From contig NC_018950.1 of assembly GCF_000304475.1 (NCBI RefSeq), positions 1 through 64,000 of the forward strand: a DNA stretch of 64,000 nucleotides, in the 5' to 3' direction. Each line of letters opens with the position of its first letter. Position 1 is the stretch's first letter. The notes under the pieces were generated by a model that saw only the letters and a list, made by a program, of their open reading frames with translations, was not told where the DNA came from and did not search any database. Of this stretch, positions 44,682-55,300 are shown one piece after another. The position numbers and the translations under genes were made by a program. This stretch comes from Kazachstania africana CBS 2517 (taxonomy: Eukaryota > Ascomycota > Saccharomycetes > Saccharomycetales > Saccharomycetaceae).

Positions 44682-45335
44682 ATGTCTAAGATTACTTCTT
44701 CTCAAGTTAGAGAACACGTCAAGGAATTATTAAAGTATTCCAACGAAACTAAGAAGAGAAACTTCTTAGAAACCGTTGAATTACAAGTCGGTTTAAAGAA
44801 CTATGACCCACAAAGAGACAAGCGTTTCTCTGGTAACTTAAGATTACCGGTCTGTCCAAGACCAAACATGTCCATCTGTATCTTTGGTGATGCTTTCGAT
44901 GTTGACAGAGCTAAGTCCGTTGGTGTCGATGCCATGTCTGTTGATGACTTAAAGAAATTAAACAAGAACAAGAAGTTGATTAAGAAGTTATCCAAGAAGT
45001 ACAACGCTTTCGTTGCTTCTGAAGTCTTAATCAAGCAAGTTCCAAGATTATTAGGTCCTCAATTATCCAAGGCTGGTAAGTTCCCAACCCCAGTTTCCCA
45101 CAATGATGACTTATACGGTAAGGTTACTGATGTCAGATCCACCATCAAGTTCCAATTGAAGAAGGTTTTATGTTTAGCCGTCGCTGTTGGTAACGTCGAA
45201 ATGGACGAAGACACTTTAGTCAACCAAATCTTAATGTCCGTTAACTTCTTAGTCTCCTTATTAAAGAAGAACTGGCAAAACGTTGGTTCCTTAGTTATCA
45301 AATCTACTATGGGTCCAGCTTACAGATTATACTAA
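44682..45335 (+). CDS. RPL1: 60S ribosomal protein L1 (uL1)
   Basis: The product is 217 residues, exactly the length of yeast Rpl1 (uL1). This protein forms the L1 stalk of the 60S subunit at the tRNA exit site. The start [49 protein letters not shown] and [12 protein letters not shown] are diagnostic. Codon use is extremely biased: leucine is nearly always TTA (about 25 TTA and 2 TTG by count), and other codons are the usual yeast optimal ones (AAG, GGT, GCT, TCC). This indicates very high expression. It is the first core gene after the subtelomere. Its neighbour PCL8/10 pairs with it in both S. cerevisiae ohnologue regions, and SAR1 next points to the RPL1A side. Confidence 0.97.
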   Translation: MSKITSSQVREHVKELLKYSNETKKRNFLETVELQVGLKNYDPQRDKRFSGNLRLPVCPRPNMSICIFGDAFDVDRAKSVGVDAMSVDDLKKLNKNKKLIKKLSKKYNAFVASEVLIKQVPRLLGPQLSKAGKFPTPVSHNDDLYGKVTDVRSTIKFQLKKVLCLAVAVGNVEMDEDTLVNQILMSVNFLVSLLKKNWQNVGSLVIKSTMGPAYRLY

Positions 45336-45876
45336 TCGTATTGATATTATATACTAAAAATATAACTATTTTATCTTTATAATATAACTACCTTTTAAAT
45401 AATCAACAAACCATCACATGTTCACTATAGCTAAGTGGTTCAAAATACGCGAAATGGTGTATATCTTGGCTGTTTGATTAGCTGCGACGGTTTTTGCGTT
45501 GCTGCGTTATGACAGTGTTGCTTTCACTAAAATAAAATCCGGGGTAGCGTCTTCCGTCAAATTCTCGCAGAGAAATAAAAGTTACAGCCATTAATATATG
45601 AAGAATGGGCGAAGGTTAAAATATCAGAAGAGTATTTTGTTTATTTCTTCTACCTTTCTCATTTTCTGTTTATAAGACCAGGCCAGTGTGGTTTGTAGAA
45701 CAGCGCTATATATAAGAACGGTATAGCAGTTCAAATTTTTAAAGTAGTTAGAAGTGTGGGGAATAGCAGTTGAGTTTCCCGTAAGTACATAAGAAAAAGA
45801 AAGAAAAGATTAAACAAACGAGTTTGATCCCAGTATCTGCTATTTACAAAAGGATAGAAACCGGTAGTAAACACTG
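45336..45876. other. RPL1-PCL8 intergenic region
   Basis: These 541 bases hold the RPL1 terminator region (AT-rich, 45340-45400) and the promoter of the cyclin gene. There is no further gene. The last 100 bases are purine-rich. Confidence 0.4.
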
Positions 45877-47178
45877 ATGATATCCGACATTAAGAGGATG
45901 GTGTACAATAATTCTTTATTGACGGGCAGTATATCGTCAGAGCTAGATGATGACGATGTATTCCCCAGTTTAAACGAGTTCGATTTACCGTTGAAAGCAA
46001 AGGTGTTACGAAGCAGGAACTTTTCTGAACTTAGTGGTGATCAAGGTGAGATAAGTAAGAAAGTTAGATTTGAAAATACTGATGATAGTAGTGGGACCAC
46101 AGATAGTTATCTATCGGATGATATCTATTCGGAAAGTGATCATTCTAAAATAGGCCCCATAAAGGCATCTATTGAAGAGCTCCTTCGAAATGCTGACGAA
46201 TACAACCAACTTACGGAAGAGAGTTTGTCAGGTAAAGCCTTGTCACGCATACTGAGTAATGTACCACCGGGTACAGCTACATTTTCCGAAACCCTTTCGA
46301 ATTTTGATTTGTCTGATAACGAATTAGATGGGAACTATAGATTAGATCCTGTTTCAAGTTACAATACTGAGAATAGTCTGGATAATATCCTACTAGATGA
46401 TGCATTGTCTGGAACTGAAAATGGGCCATATCATAGTAGTGACACTACGAGCAATTCACGGCGTTCCACACCATTGAGTAATGGGACAATCAATAACTCG
46501 CCCTCCGAGATCAATAAACCTTTCGAAATTGATCAAGAACTCTCTAAATTTCATGCATTAAACATTAAGTCACAACCTACATTTGGGAGCCAAGATATGG
46601 ACCATTTGTTGTATAATAAGGACAAAATATCCTTGGAACAAGGTTATTTACTGGTAGAAGACGCTATAATCACCTTTGAAGAAACAATTTCCCTTCTATT
46701 GACATTGTCAAGGGAAAATACCAACGGTATATTATCTCCTCAAGCATACAAACCTGATCTTACTTTTGACACATTTATTATGAAAAATACACCTTCATTA
46801 TCATATTTCGATTTCATTCAAAGAATCCAAAATAAATGCATGTTCGGATCTGTAGTTTACCAGTCAGCTACATGGCTTCTACAGCTTCTTTTCTTACAAA
46901 GAGAGAGTATCGACGAACCATTAAAATTAAAGCATCAACTACAAGAAAATGAAATTCACAGAATTATAATCGCCACTATCAGAATAGCAACAAAATTGAT
47001 TGAAGACCACATCCATTCTCACCAATATTTTTGTAAAGTTTGTGGAATCTCTAAAAGACTCCTAAGTAAATTAGAGGTTACTCTATTACTTTGTTTGAAA
47101 GATGAGGCATTAATGATAACGAGCGAAAAGTTGGCTGCCTCGGTACAAATCTTAAATGAATTGAAATCATACCTTTAA
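45877..47178 (+). CDS. PCL8: Pho85 cyclin of the Pcl8/Pcl10 type
   Basis: The product is 433 residues. It is predicted to be a cyclin partner of the Pho85 kinase that directs phosphorylation of glycogen synthase. The N-terminal two thirds is acidic, Ser/Asn-rich and probably disordered (DDDDVFPSLNEFDLPLKAKVLR near the start). The cyclin box occupies about residues 255-433: LVEDAIITFEETISLLL, SYFDFIQRIQNKC, ATWLLQLLFLQRES, HRIIIATIRIATKLIEDHIHSHQYFCKVCGIS and LEVTLLLCLKD. This is the Pcl8/Pcl10 subfamily pattern. The symbol PCL8 follows from the SAR1-BMS1 neighbours (YPL219W in S. cerevisiae); sequence alone would not separate it from PCL10. Confidence 0.85.
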   Translation: MISDIKRMVYNNSLLTGSISSELDDDDVFPSLNEFDLPLKAKVLRSRNFSELSGDQGEISKKVRFENTDDSSGTTDSYLSDDIYSESDHSKIGPIKASIEELLRNADEYNQLTEESLSGKALSRILSNVPPGTATFSETLSNFDLSDNELDGNYRLDPVSSYNTENSLDNILLDDALSGTENGPYHSSDTTSNSRRSTPLSNGTINNSPSEINKPFEIDQELSKFHALNIKSQPTFGSQDMDHLLYNKDKISLEQGYLLVEDAIITFEETISLLLTLSRENTNGILSPQAYKPDLTFDTFIMKNTPSLSYFDFIQRIQNKCMFGSVVYQSATWLLQLLFLQRESIDEPLKLKHQLQENEIHRIIIATIRIATKLIEDHIHSHQYFCKVCGISKRLLSKLEVTLLLCLKDEALMITSEKLAASVQILNELKSYL

Positions 47179-47431
47179 CATTGGCACCTGCAAATACATA
47201 TATATTTCAAATAGTACACGTAACATAATTAATATGCATAGTATATCGTATCGTTGTTCCCGGAGCCTATTACCCTCTTATCTTCAATGGGAACACGTTG
47301 AACGGAAAAAAAAAATGAAAAAATTTACCTGGACTGATTGATTTATTTAATCTACAATTTGTATTTATTTACCTTTTTGTAATTCAAGCTCCAGTGCTAA
47401 TCGAAACTATCACTAAATTATCATTGAGAAA

Positions 47432-48149
47432 ATGGCAGCTTGGGATTTGTTGGGCTGGTGTATGTTTTTTCTTTCACATCAATTGATGTATCTTACATAT
47501 CATGCTGTCCGAGTTTGATGCTTCTAATGTAGGATGCATTTTGCTTCAATCACATTTAGGATTTGTTTACTAACCTTTATATTTGTTACTTGGTTTTAAT
47601 GCAGTCAGAGATGTGTTAGCATCCTTAGGTTTATGGAATAAACATGGTAAATTACTATTTTTAGGTTTAGACAACGCAGGTAAGACTACCCTATTACATA
47701 TGTTAAAGAACGATAGATTAGCTACTTTACAACCAACATGGCATCCAACTTCAGAAGAATTGGCCATCGGTAATATAAAATTCACCACTTTCGATTTAGG
47801 TGGCCATATTCAAGCTCGTCGTTTATGGAAAGACTATTTCCCAGAAGTTAATGGTATTGTCTTCCTAGTCGATGCTGCTGATCCAGAAAGATTCAACGAA
47901 GCTCGTGTCGAATTAGACGCTCTATTCAACATTGCTGAATTGAAGGATGTTCCTTTCGTTATTCTAGGTAACAAGATTGACGCTGCAAATGCTGTTTCAG
48001 AAGCTGAATTACGTTCCGCTCTTGGTTTACTAAATACTACTGGCTCTTCAAGAATCGAGGGACAAAGACCTGTCGAACTATTCATGTGTTCTGTCGTTAT
48101 GAGAAATGGTTATTTGGAAGCCTTCCAATGGTTATCCCAATACATCTAG
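47432..48149 (+). CDS. SAR1: COPII GTPase Sar1 (two exons)
   Basis: Exon 1 is 47432-47459 and exon 2 is 47605-48149, giving 190 residues, the same length as S. cerevisiae Sar1. Sar1 is the small GTPase that starts COPII coat assembly at the endoplasmic reticulum. Exon 1 gives MAAWDLLGW and the split codon T/TC restores Phe, then [14 protein letters not shown]. Visible motifs are the P-loop GLDNAGKT (30-37), switch-region [14 protein letters not shown] (about 73-77) and NKID (about 132-135). The N-terminal amphipathic helix encoded across the intron is the membrane-inserting part. Intron position and phase match the yeast gene. Without splicing, the exon-2 frame would start at an internal codon and lose the helix. 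Confidence 0.96.
47460..47604 (+). other. SAR1 spliceosomal intron
   Basis: The 145-base intron has the canonical 5' splice site GTATGT (47460-47465), branch sequence TACTAAC (47568-47574) and 3' splice site GCAG (47601-47604). It interrupts the codon for Phe10 after its first base. Confidence 0.95.
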
Positions 48150-48307
48150 TTTCATTAATATGATTTTTTTATCGGTAGATATTTCGTTTATAAACGACCA
48201 GGAAAAGCGACAACATATATAGGAATTCGTAAATATAAAAATGCTTCAATGTATAAATTATTAAAAAAGATAATATTTCTGGAAATACAAACGATTATGT
48301 TACAGTT

Positions 48308-51300
48308 TTACCTTCTCATCTTACGAGAACCTTCATCGCCACCAGAATTAGGTCTTTTCTTACCATTTTTGGCAAAATATTCCTTCTTCTTCTCCTTGTC
48401 TTTTTGTAACTTTTCTTCTTCAGCTTTAGCCAATCTCTTGAGTCTTTCTTTACGTTGATCTGCCTTCTTCGCCCTCTTCTTTTCATCCTTTGCCTTAGAT
48501 AAAGTAAGAACTTTTTGCATAAATGCACGAGCCTTCTTTTCTTCACCACCAAGGACGACAGCTCTCTTAGCCATATATGTCTTTTTCTTTTGTGGTTTCA
48601 TTTGATGAACTTGCGACTTGAATGGTAAATCTTTTTGAATGGTCTTTGGAATCTTCAGACCATTAAAGTGTCTTTCCACACGTTCCACCTTCTTATATGC
48701 ACTATCCGCATTAGATGGGGTTTCAACACCCATAGCAGCTCTTATTTGACCTGTTAGTCTAACACCCTTCCATTCAGTTTTCTCTCTTAGTAACAATGAA
48801 GTAACTGGATTATAGAACCTCTTGATCCGAACAGGATACCAGGATCTTAAAATAACAATATCACTCATCAGAATTTTATCTTCAAATGCGGCTCTGAAAT
48901 GACCTTCTGGTTTAGATAATGCTCTTTTAATTTCACCACGAATACCTGATACAGTCTTAATCTGGGCACCTTCAAATCTGGCAACTTCCATAGCACTGGA
49001 AAACATGTCTTTGATGAAGGCGGTATTTTTGAAAATCTTATGGGGATACCCAACCAATTTTAACTTTTTCACAATTTCGACATCAACATCAATCTCTTCA
49101 ATGATACCAGTTGCAGCAATTCTGAAACCTCCAGTAGTGTCACTATTTGCAACGATTTGAACACCACAGAATGGTGTATTTGGAGCACATAATGGCCCGT
49201 AGAAACTGGCGTTACAAAATGTATGTTCAGGAGTATACTTCAACATTCTCGTTCTCGTTCTAGAGTCTGTAGTAGTGTAGATTGGTAAAGTTTGGAATCT
49301 TCTCCATCCTAGAGACAAAACTAATGGATCGTTTGTCTTCAAAATTTTCTTGTGCCAACGGTGTCTTCTGAGTCTTGATTTCACTATTCCAAACTTAAGT
49401 TCAGTTGCTAATAAACCACCTATAATAATAGGGAATCTAGGATCAAAATTCTCCACAAATTCCATAGGAACATTATCAAAGACAAGACGGACATACGAAC
49501 CAGCTTTAAAACCTTCAATTATTTGGCGTTGGTCTGGCGTCATATCGGCTAATTCACTATTGTTAATATCCAATTGTTTTGCCATTTTTGCCTTCTGAAG
49601 TTCATACCAGGTATCATACTCATTATCTGGATCATCTTCCTTGAAATTCTCTCCCTCTTCCATTTCAAATTGTACTCGTAACTTCTCCTTTTTCGATGCA
49701 TTTAGCGCACGTTCTTCGTCAACTGTCATATCTTTCTTTTCTTCTTCGTCGAAGTCAGCAAACGAATCATCACTTTCAGCGTCGTTATCACTTTCTTCTT
49801 CTTTATCGTCTTCTGCATTGGCATTTTCATTTTCACCATCTTCTAAATCTTCAAAGTCGCCATATACTTCATCTGCATCCTCATCAGCATCATCTGAGTT
49901 TAATTTTGGAGCATTGATAAAGTGATCTTGAATATTTTTCAATGAAGACCATTTCTGAACCAGCTTTTCAAAAGTATCAAAAAATGGAACAAATTTCTCC
50001 AAGTCACCTAAATGGTTATCAGGTGAAGCGACGTCTTTCTTCTTGAAAAGCTCTTCTTCCTCCTCATCATCATTTTCAATGTTGCTTATATAATCTTCAT
50101 CTTCCTCAGCCTCGCCTCTCCATCTTTTTATACATTCTTCCGGGGATAGATTGTCCATATAGATCAATTTACCGATATCCCACTTTCTTTGACGCTTTAT
50201 CTTGCTATTAAGTTTTCCAGCGGCACTTCGTTCCCAAGTCTCTTCATCGGCATCACTTAATTCAAACTCAGAATCAGTTTCTAATGTGACGTTACCATTA
50301 TTTTTACCGGAACCAAAATCAATATTAACCATTTTTGGTTCTGCTTCTTCATCGGAATTTAATTGGTCCTCGTTATCAGTTGGTAGATCATCAACAAGTT
50401 CATCGCTCTCTTGGATTGATTTTCCATGAATTCTAGGATGTCTTAAAGAAGTTCTACCGTGATCACTAACATTGTCTTCATCGTCTTGATCTTCCACGGC
50501 ATGTAATTCGGTACTATTACTGAATAATTGTAGTCCGATATTCTCAAAATTTTCAGCGATACTCTTTTCAGCAGTTTGAAGACCAGTAACCATTTTTTCA
50601 CCTTCGCCTTTTTCTTGACCAGGAACAAAGCTGAGGTCATCTTTTTTCTTACCGACATCAATGTACACAGCATCTTTATCCATTAAAACACCACCAACGT
50701 CAGACATAGGAGCGTAAATAGCCTTATCCTTGTCGTCTAACCTCTTACGTCTTCTTGTTGTCTTGACATTAGAGCCACCTTCTTCTTTCATTCTTTCTCT
50801 TTCCAATTCATCGAGCCTTTGTTGATAATGGGGAGTTGGACAAGGATCTGGTAATTTTTCTATTTGTGAAATGGTAAAATCACCGACACCTGCAATATGA
50901 ACTGGAACTCCTCTTGTAGAAGGTAAGGGAGTACCATGTAAATAACCATACAAGGCTACTTTCCTATCAATCTGTTTGCCTTGAGTTTCTAACAATTCTG
51001 GGTGTGTCAAATCAGTGATACGATCAACCAACATATAAGGATGTTCATTTCTCCATTTCAACGGTCTAAATTTCATAACAGAAATAAATCTACACAAATT
51101 CAAGATTTCTCTGTCAGGATACCTACCATTAATGACACCTGATAAATAAAATAATTTAGCACCTTGATAAACTTCGGTCCAAAATCTGTGTTTTAATCTT
51201 TTCTTCGACGCTCTTAAAGTAGACTGGGACTTGAATAAATCCAAATGCGTGGCAACACCTAAAACTCTCGGCATACCGTGATGCTGAGCCAAATTTAAAA

Positions 51301-51763
51301 ATTCCATAGTTTCCATTTCGAAACCAAAATTACCATCAATCATTAAAAGTACTAAATCAGCAACTTTAGCAACATCTATCATTGCGTTCAAATCATCGGC
51401 AGGGCATTCCAAGAAAGTAAGACGTCTAGTCTTACCTGATACTACGGTAACAGGACCGTTAATTTCAGTAAGTGTGGTCTTGGTTAGCCTTCTTACCAAA
51501 GACTTAATCAAAGTAGTCTTACCTGTACCTGGAGGACCGACTACACCAATAATAACTGGAGGGGGATCATCATCAGGAGTACGATCGACCATAGGCACAT
51601 GCAGTTTCTTTTCGTTCACGTCACTAGATCTCTGCATCTGTTTTGCCATTTTACCAGGAGCGGAAACTGCAAAGGCCTTGGCATTGTGGCCTTGTGTATG
51701 CAGTTTCTTCTTGGCAGTGTTCTTGTCTTTGCTCTTACGGTGAGCTTTATTGCTTTGTTCCAT
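48308..51763 (-). CDS. BMS1: ribosome biogenesis GTPase Bms1
   Basis: The product is 1151 residues. Bms1 is an essential nucleolar GTPase of the 90S pre-ribosome that loads Rcl1 and drives 40S subunit maturation. After a basic start, the G domain begins at about residue 68 with the P-loop GPPGTGKT (76-83). A long acidic, low-complexity middle follows (about 420-720, many DED/EED runs). The conserved C-terminal part contains GSYVRLVFDNVP, HRWHKKILKTNDPLV, GWRRFQTLPIY, the GPLCAPNTPFCG pattern, and a Lys/Arg-rich tail. Length is close to S. cerevisiae Bms1 (1183). It is divergent from the next gene, and its upstream region carries PAC and RRPE motifs as in other ribosome biogenesis genes. Confidence 0.96.
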   Translation of the reverse strand: MEQSNKAHRKSKDKNTAKKKLHTQGHNAKAFAVSAPGKMAKQMQRSSDVNEKKLHVPMVDRTPDDDPPPVIIGVVGPPGTGKTTLIKSLVRRLTKTTLTEINGPVTVVSGKTRRLTFLECPADDLNAMIDVAKVADLVLLMIDGNFGFEMETMEFLNLAQHHGMPRVLGVATHLDLFKSQSTLRASKKRLKHRFWTEVYQGAKLFYLSGVINGRYPDREILNLCRFISVMKFRPLKWRNEHPYMLVDRITDLTHPELLETQGKQIDRKVALYGYLHGTPLPSTRGVPVHIAGVGDFTISQIEKLPDPCPTPHYQQRLDELERERMKEEGGSNVKTTRRRKRLDDKDKAIYAPMSDVGGVLMDKDAVYIDVGKKKDDLSFVPGQEKGEGEKMVTGLQTAEKSIAENFENIGLQLFSNSTELHAVEDQDDEDNVSDHGRTSLRHPRIHGKSIQESDELVDDLPTDNEDQLNSDEEAEPKMVNIDFGSGKNNGNVTLETDSEFELSDADEETWERSAAGKLNSKIKRQRKWDIGKLIYMDNLSPEECIKRWRGEAEEDEDYISNIENDDEEEEELFKKKDVASPDNHLGDLEKFVPFFDTFEKLVQKWSSLKNIQDHFINAPKLNSDDADEDADEVYGDFEDLEDGENENANAEDDKEEESDNDAESDDSFADFDEEEKKDMTVDEERALNASKKEKLRVQFEMEEGENFKEDDPDNEYDTWYELQKAKMAKQLDINNSELADMTPDQRQIIEGFKAGSYVRLVFDNVPMEFVENFDPRFPIIIGGLLATELKFGIVKSRLRRHRWHKKILKTNDPLVLSLGWRRFQTLPIYTTTDSRTRTRMLKYTPEHTFCNASFYGPLCAPNTPFCGVQIVANSDTTGGFRIAATGIIEEIDVDVEIVKKLKLVGYPHKIFKNTAFIKDMFSSAMEVARFEGAQIKTVSGIRGEIKRALSKPEGHFRAAFEDKILMSDIVILRSWYPVRIKRFYNPVTSLLLREKTEWKGVRLTGQIRAAMGVETPSNADSAYKKVERVERHFNGLKIPKTIQKDLPFKSQVHQMKPQKKKTYMAKRAVVLGGEEKKARAFMQKVLTLSKAKDEKKRAKKADQRKERLKRLAKAEEEKLQKDKEKKKEYFAKNGKKRPNSGGDEGSRKMRR

Positions 51764-51824
51764 ACCTGTACCCCACCAAAGATAGTCTAGCTTTCACACA
51801 AGTTCAATCTTCCTTTATACAAGA

Positions 51825-51858
51825 GATGAGATGAGCTCATTAATATTGAAAATTTTCA
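51825..51858. promoter_or_regulatory. PAC and RRPE motifs upstream of BMS1
   Basis: Overlapping GATGAGAT and GATGAGCT (51825-51837) match the PAC core. TGAAAATTTTCA (51847-51858) matches the RRPE element. The pair lies 60-95 bases upstream of the BMS1 start. Both motifs are known to drive the ribosome-biogenesis regulon in yeast; their use here is inferred from position and pairing. Confidence 0.6.
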
Positions 51859-52343
51859 ATTTGATCCGCCGCATATATGTGTCGCCCTTCGTGTACAATG
51901 ATATAAATGGATCTAGTGTAATAACATCAAAGGCCCAGGTAAAGCAAATCCCAGCATTGCGAATTCAGGACTGATCACAGTGTACATTAACAGGTGGATA
52001 CAACTCCTTGTAGATCGTACCAGCGTGATAAAAGCGGTTCCGGCAAGCGTTTCTTCTAGATTTCCGAGTCTCAATGAACTGTGAGTGTTAGCATTCAATC
52101 AATCAACTGAATGGCATCGAAAGCATTATCGTAGCAGCATCAACTGACAGAAGTGACCAAAGGCGTTTCATGTTCGTTTTTCTTTTCTTACTTGTTATGT
52201 GTTTTAGTCGAAGGGTCATAACGCATTAATGATATTTTTTCTTGATTTGGATTGAGACGCTAGTTTTGATGGTTACAAGGGACCAAGTTAGAATCGTAGC
52301 AGCAGGCAGAGGACGACTTGTGCCTGCGTGATAGACGTGTTAT
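51859..52343. other. rest of the divergent BMS1 / ITC1-like promoter
   Basis: No gene is present. A TAACGCATTAATG region and a T-rich tract (52180-52245) precede the ITC1-like gene. Confidence 0.35.
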
Positions 52344-55300
52344 ATGATACTTTACAAGAACCAGGTATTTGAACCTCCAGTACCGCAGACCTTACCTCCA
52401 AATTTGAATGTTCCTGTATGGACAATTCCACAGACAGGCGAATGGTTCATGTCATTTGCAGAATATTTGAAGAGAATGTCGTTCTATCAGGAACGAAGTT
52501 TCTCATGTGAGTTTAGTAATTCCAAGCATTATACATATTTTACAGCATTAGCTATTGAAAGTGAAGAAAGAAATTGTTTCGAAAAAGCGTTACCATTGAC
52601 TTTAAGAATTGCTATAGCCAAGAAATTATTGTCTCAAAATGTCTCGACTTTAGATTCATTTATTAAGGATACACTGAAAGAAACCAAGAAAGAGTTTTAC
52701 CTTGGTGAAAAGGTGAAAGTGATATCACGTAAAGCGGAGGTTTCCAAGATAAACCCTGAAAACACTTATAAGATTATAGGAAAGATGAAATTTGATGAAA
52801 TTATAGATCCTGAGACGAGGGAGATAATCATCCCAAATTACTTCAAATATAGGATTGTTGATGACAAACCTTCCTTCTTGAAAGAGACCCTAATTGTAGA
52901 TCACACACAAATTGAAAGAGATGGCATCGATCTGTCATTTTCTATTCTGAAGCGTTTTATTTCAATGATTTTGAACAACGGACAAGCATTACAGAACCAA
53001 GTATGCTCAATTAAGTCAAAATACATTCTGGAATATGGTCTCAACAAAAGGAACTATGGCGTCATGGAAGAAGACAGTGCCAATCGGAGTTCCTCTGATT
53101 TTATGCAAGAAATTGTAAATAGGAAAATAGAATCGACAGGCATAGATGGACCAAATTCTATACTCAAGAATGACGCGCCTCATAATGATTATCCAATTCT
53201 GAACGAGGCGACAAGTACCTCTTCAAATGCGACCAATATCGAGTCTATACGGACACGTATACGGGACTTGATTGAAACGGGTCAGAATGAAGCTCAAAAT
53301 AACAGAGGTGCGTCTTGTTTTGTGAATCAAATGGATGATTTACACATACCCTTCACAGTTTCTTCGCATGTTGTCAGTCAGCTCCATCGCTTGGATTCAA
53401 ATCTCGACCTTGTGCCGATAAAGTCCAATGACAAATTCCGTCCATCAAAGACAACAGGAAGGTTGTTAGAAATCCATCAGTTCATATTCACATTCCATTC
53501 AGTGTTGAAAGTATCACAGTTTAGTTTCGAGCAGTTAATCGCATCACTCAAATGTACTGATCCTCAACAATTGGCTGGTGAAGCTGTAAAAGTTTACCCT
53601 GCAGAACAGCTTTCTTCAAAGGGTGACGGTAACGAAAAATTAAGTACTTGGGAAGGAAATTACACTATTCGTTCCCTTATCGAATCTAAAGCACAGAACG
53701 ATTTAGCATTAAAATATAAGATAATATTCAAATCATTTTCAAAAAATGACATAATAGAAGAAATGGAAAGTAGTGGGGCACATTTAGTGTTTGATATATT
53801 TAAATCACTATTGTCAATGCTAGTCGATAAAGAAGGGTACTGGGGATGTCCTGAAATAGAGAAATGGACTGAAGATCGTGGTAAGAATGAATCAAGTGAA
53901 ATAGTAGAAAAACTAAGCAGCATTCCCAACTTTCAGAAAGATAATTGGGTTGAAAGACTATTTGAACGACACTTTCAAAATGGATATTGGGTTGTTATAT
54001 TAGTCGGCTTAATGAAGGATATCGTCCACGTTAATAAATATAAAACAATAATACAAAGTTTTATCCAAAACACTACAAATTGGGAAATTATTCCCATTAG
54101 TTTAGGTCCTTACACCTATAGAAGTTTTTGTTCAAATTTGACTCTGGAACAGAAGGTAGATATATTATGGGTCTTGGTGGATATAGTATCAACATATTCG
54201 ACTGATGTACGTGCTGCTATTGATGTATCAGAAAGTATTTTTAGAGGTTTGGAATCAGAAAGTATGAAAGTTACAAAAAGTATCACATTAGGCACCTCTG
54301 CTGCAAATGAATTAGAAACTTCTCTTAAACACTTTCGAGAAACTCAAAACTACGATATTAAAGTAGCAGATACGTATAAAGCTCATCTCATTGAAATTGT
54401 GGGGAAACTTGAGAAATTAGAAAGGTATCGTGATTTTCTTGGGAGCAAGCTGTCAAATCAAAGTTCAGCGAGGGCGTTACCTGTAGGGTTTGACAAGTAT
54501 GGTAACTCATGCTATTTTTTCACATCTGAAATCAATCGAGTTCTTTCTTTGTCCACTTTGCCGGTTAAAATGGAAAGGCCTTATCATCACGGTGGTTTAT
54601 GGCTACGAGGTCCAAGGGAGGATGATGCTCTCCTTCGCCTAGGAATATCAAAAAGTCAACTCTCTTCTTGGAAAGAAATTGCACTTAAAGAAGGTAAAAT
54701 TGCAGCAACCAAGCAAGTATTCAAGGTTTTCCAAAAAAATAATCGCTTTTATAAAATAGAAGGAGACAAGGAAGTTGAATTAATGAATGAAAATGGTGTC
54801 GTAAATGGGAGCTTGACCTCCATCCAAATGAAAATAATAGAGGAAACTCCACAGAATTTGTTGCTGTCCGATGAGGAGTGGCTTTTCTTTAATAAGTATG
54901 ATGCTGTTCAAAATTTTCTTATGTCTTTAGAGAAAGGTGGCCACAGAGAATATATATTAATCTCTAATCTAATGCTGTTTATGCCAAGAATCAAACGGTC
55001 TTTTACCGTGAAAGAGCCTCTCTATGGCACCGATTACTTAGATAGTACAGAAATCATGTATTGGAAGGACCTTGATGACCTCGGCCATACTAATGACAAA
55101 GATGCGTGTGTCAACGGTCTGTCATGTGAATTTCAGAAAAGTAAGGACCAGTCCCAAAACTTAGAGATTGCTGCTAGTAGACTAACCAACCTCTATGATT
55201 CTACCTCTTCCAAAAAGCTGCTAGCCACAATCAAAAAAATCAGCGAGGCCACGAGTCAGCCATACAAAGACAGTCTTGTTTCTCCGTCAGACATGTCCGT

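Noticed and set aside
49641..49925. Ser-rich plus-strand frames inside BMS1
   Set aside because: They are antisense shadows of the acidic Asp/Glu-rich middle of BMS1.
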